From positions 90,846,301 through 90,910,300 of the forward strand of contig OY740770.1 of assembly GCA_963513935.1 (NCBI GenBank): a DNA stretch of 64,000 nt, given 5' to 3'. The translations under genes and the position numbers were made by a program. Below the pieces are notes generated by a model that saw only the letters and a list, made by a program, of their open reading frames with translations, was not told where the DNA came from and did not search any database. This document shows, in pieces, positions 63,101 to 64,000 of the stretch; positions within the stretch are counted from its first letter, which is position 1, and each line of letters opens with the position of its first letter. Source of the stretch: Aphrophora alni. Taxonomy: Eukaryota > Arthropoda > Insecta > Hemiptera > Aphrophoridae.

Positions 63101-64000
63101 TTTATTTAACCATTGGGCTTAGTTACGGTACATCACATAATGGAAACAATGAACCTATTGTTTATTAGCGATACAACGCACAGTGCATGGAGTTTGAGTA
63201 CGATGTCACAGCTAAACATACTTTAATGTATAGTAATCTGTTTAGATAATAGCGATGCAATTTAGAAATCAGTTTTCCTTTGTGCATTGTGTTCAGTTTA
63301 ATGTGACTATTTTAGGTAATATACTCTACATAGTAAATGCAGTAATAATGCATCAATAATAGAACCATTTTTTATTTTTATTAAAATCATTTATCTACTA
63401 TGTTTAGTTTGATTAGTATTTAAACTCTAAGTACAAAACTGAATTCTTACTGTGTTCCAAAGTTAAACAAATTTAAGATTTGTTCTTAGGTATTTCTAAA
63501 ATTTCTGTTGCAATGAGTATGCAAGAAAAATGTATTACTCACAACCACAACCTTCGGCCTTGGAGGTTATTTTCTATTTGATGTTATGTTTCAAGTGCAA
63601 AATCATATAACCCCCCCCCTCCTAGTTCACAAAACGCTATTACACTGTAGTTATTTTTGCGCACTACATTATACGAAGTATAATTACACAAATATATATA
63701 TATGCAATAACTTGTATTTATATGAAAAAATAGTTATTTTCATACCATACTTCTTTTATTGTTTATTTTTTCAACATTTTGTTTTATGTGTAACTATCTC
63801 GACTCGTTGGCTAACCCACGTCTTAATTTCACTCAATGTGATGTTTTAGTTTAATCAGAATTGTCTATATAGCTTAACACTAAAATAAATGTTTCGTCTT
63901 AATTCTTCAACATTATTAGAGGGGAAATTATCCTGAACATGAAATGCATGTAACTGTGATTGCCAAATTCGGTGGAGCAAATATTACAAGATACAGATAA
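60133..64000. other. AT-rich sequence, nothing recognised
   Basis: No gene, RNA gene or mobile-element core. An imperfect inverted repeat, TTGATGTTGTCAC with GTGACATCAA, lies at about 61286-61321. A C-rich run is at 63611-63619. The open frames at 61738-61995 (minus) and 63586-63849 (plus) are Ile/Leu/Phe/Tyr-rich and look random. Confidence 0.6.

Overview
The window is AT-rich eukaryotic nuclear DNA. It is almost certainly from an arthropod, probably an insect, but the order cannot be read from it. The evidence is the lack of any compact gene arrangement, long (TA)n and (TG)n tracts, and remnants of transposon families common in insect genomes: mariner-like transposases and a Penelope-like retroelement with a GIY-YIG domain. 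No complete host gene, rRNA or tRNA is visible. The DNA reads as intergenic or intronic sequence colonised by decayed mobile elements, with a few short coding-like islands.

Layout. 1-3.9 kb is AT-rich with two (TA)n tracts and one more GC-rich patch. 3.87-4.27 kb is a 168-bp tandem repeat, followed at once by a mariner-like element with both terminal inverted repeats and a decayed full-length transposase on the minus strand (4273-5543). 6.6-6.75 kb is a perfect 32-bp-arm palindrome with a (TA)n core. 7.0-8.9 kb is a satellite-like array of a 132-bp monomer in two linked variants. 10.15-10.51 kb is a possible last exon of a minus-strand gene with a poly(A) signal. 11.7-18.2 kb holds copies of two dispersed repeat families. 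20.5-21.8 kb is a minus-strand Penelope-like element with reverse-transcriptase and GIY-YIG remnants and a hammerhead-like leader. 22.15-22.5 kb is the C-terminal end of a second mariner-type transposase. 26.14-26.36 kb resembles a deleted trypsin-type protease exon. 31.5-32.1 kb is a third copy of one dispersed repeat. 38.2-38.4, 42.1-42.3, 49.2 and 57.2 kb carry further hammerhead-like or Penelope-like traces. 44.5-49.2 kb is a less AT-rich accessory block. Its core is an inverted repeat with arms of about 1 kb, centred exactly on a 212-bp (GT)n tract. 57.4-58.0 kb has two short tandem arrays, and 58.5-59.1 kb is a frameshifted coding remnant I do not recognise. The rest, including nearly all of 49.3-57 and 60-64 kb, shows nothing beyond AT-rich sequence.

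Nothing here forms a working pathway. The strongest items are the mariner-like element, the 132-bp array, the Penelope-like set with hammerhead-like motifs, and the GT-centred inverted repeat. All comparisons were made by eye.
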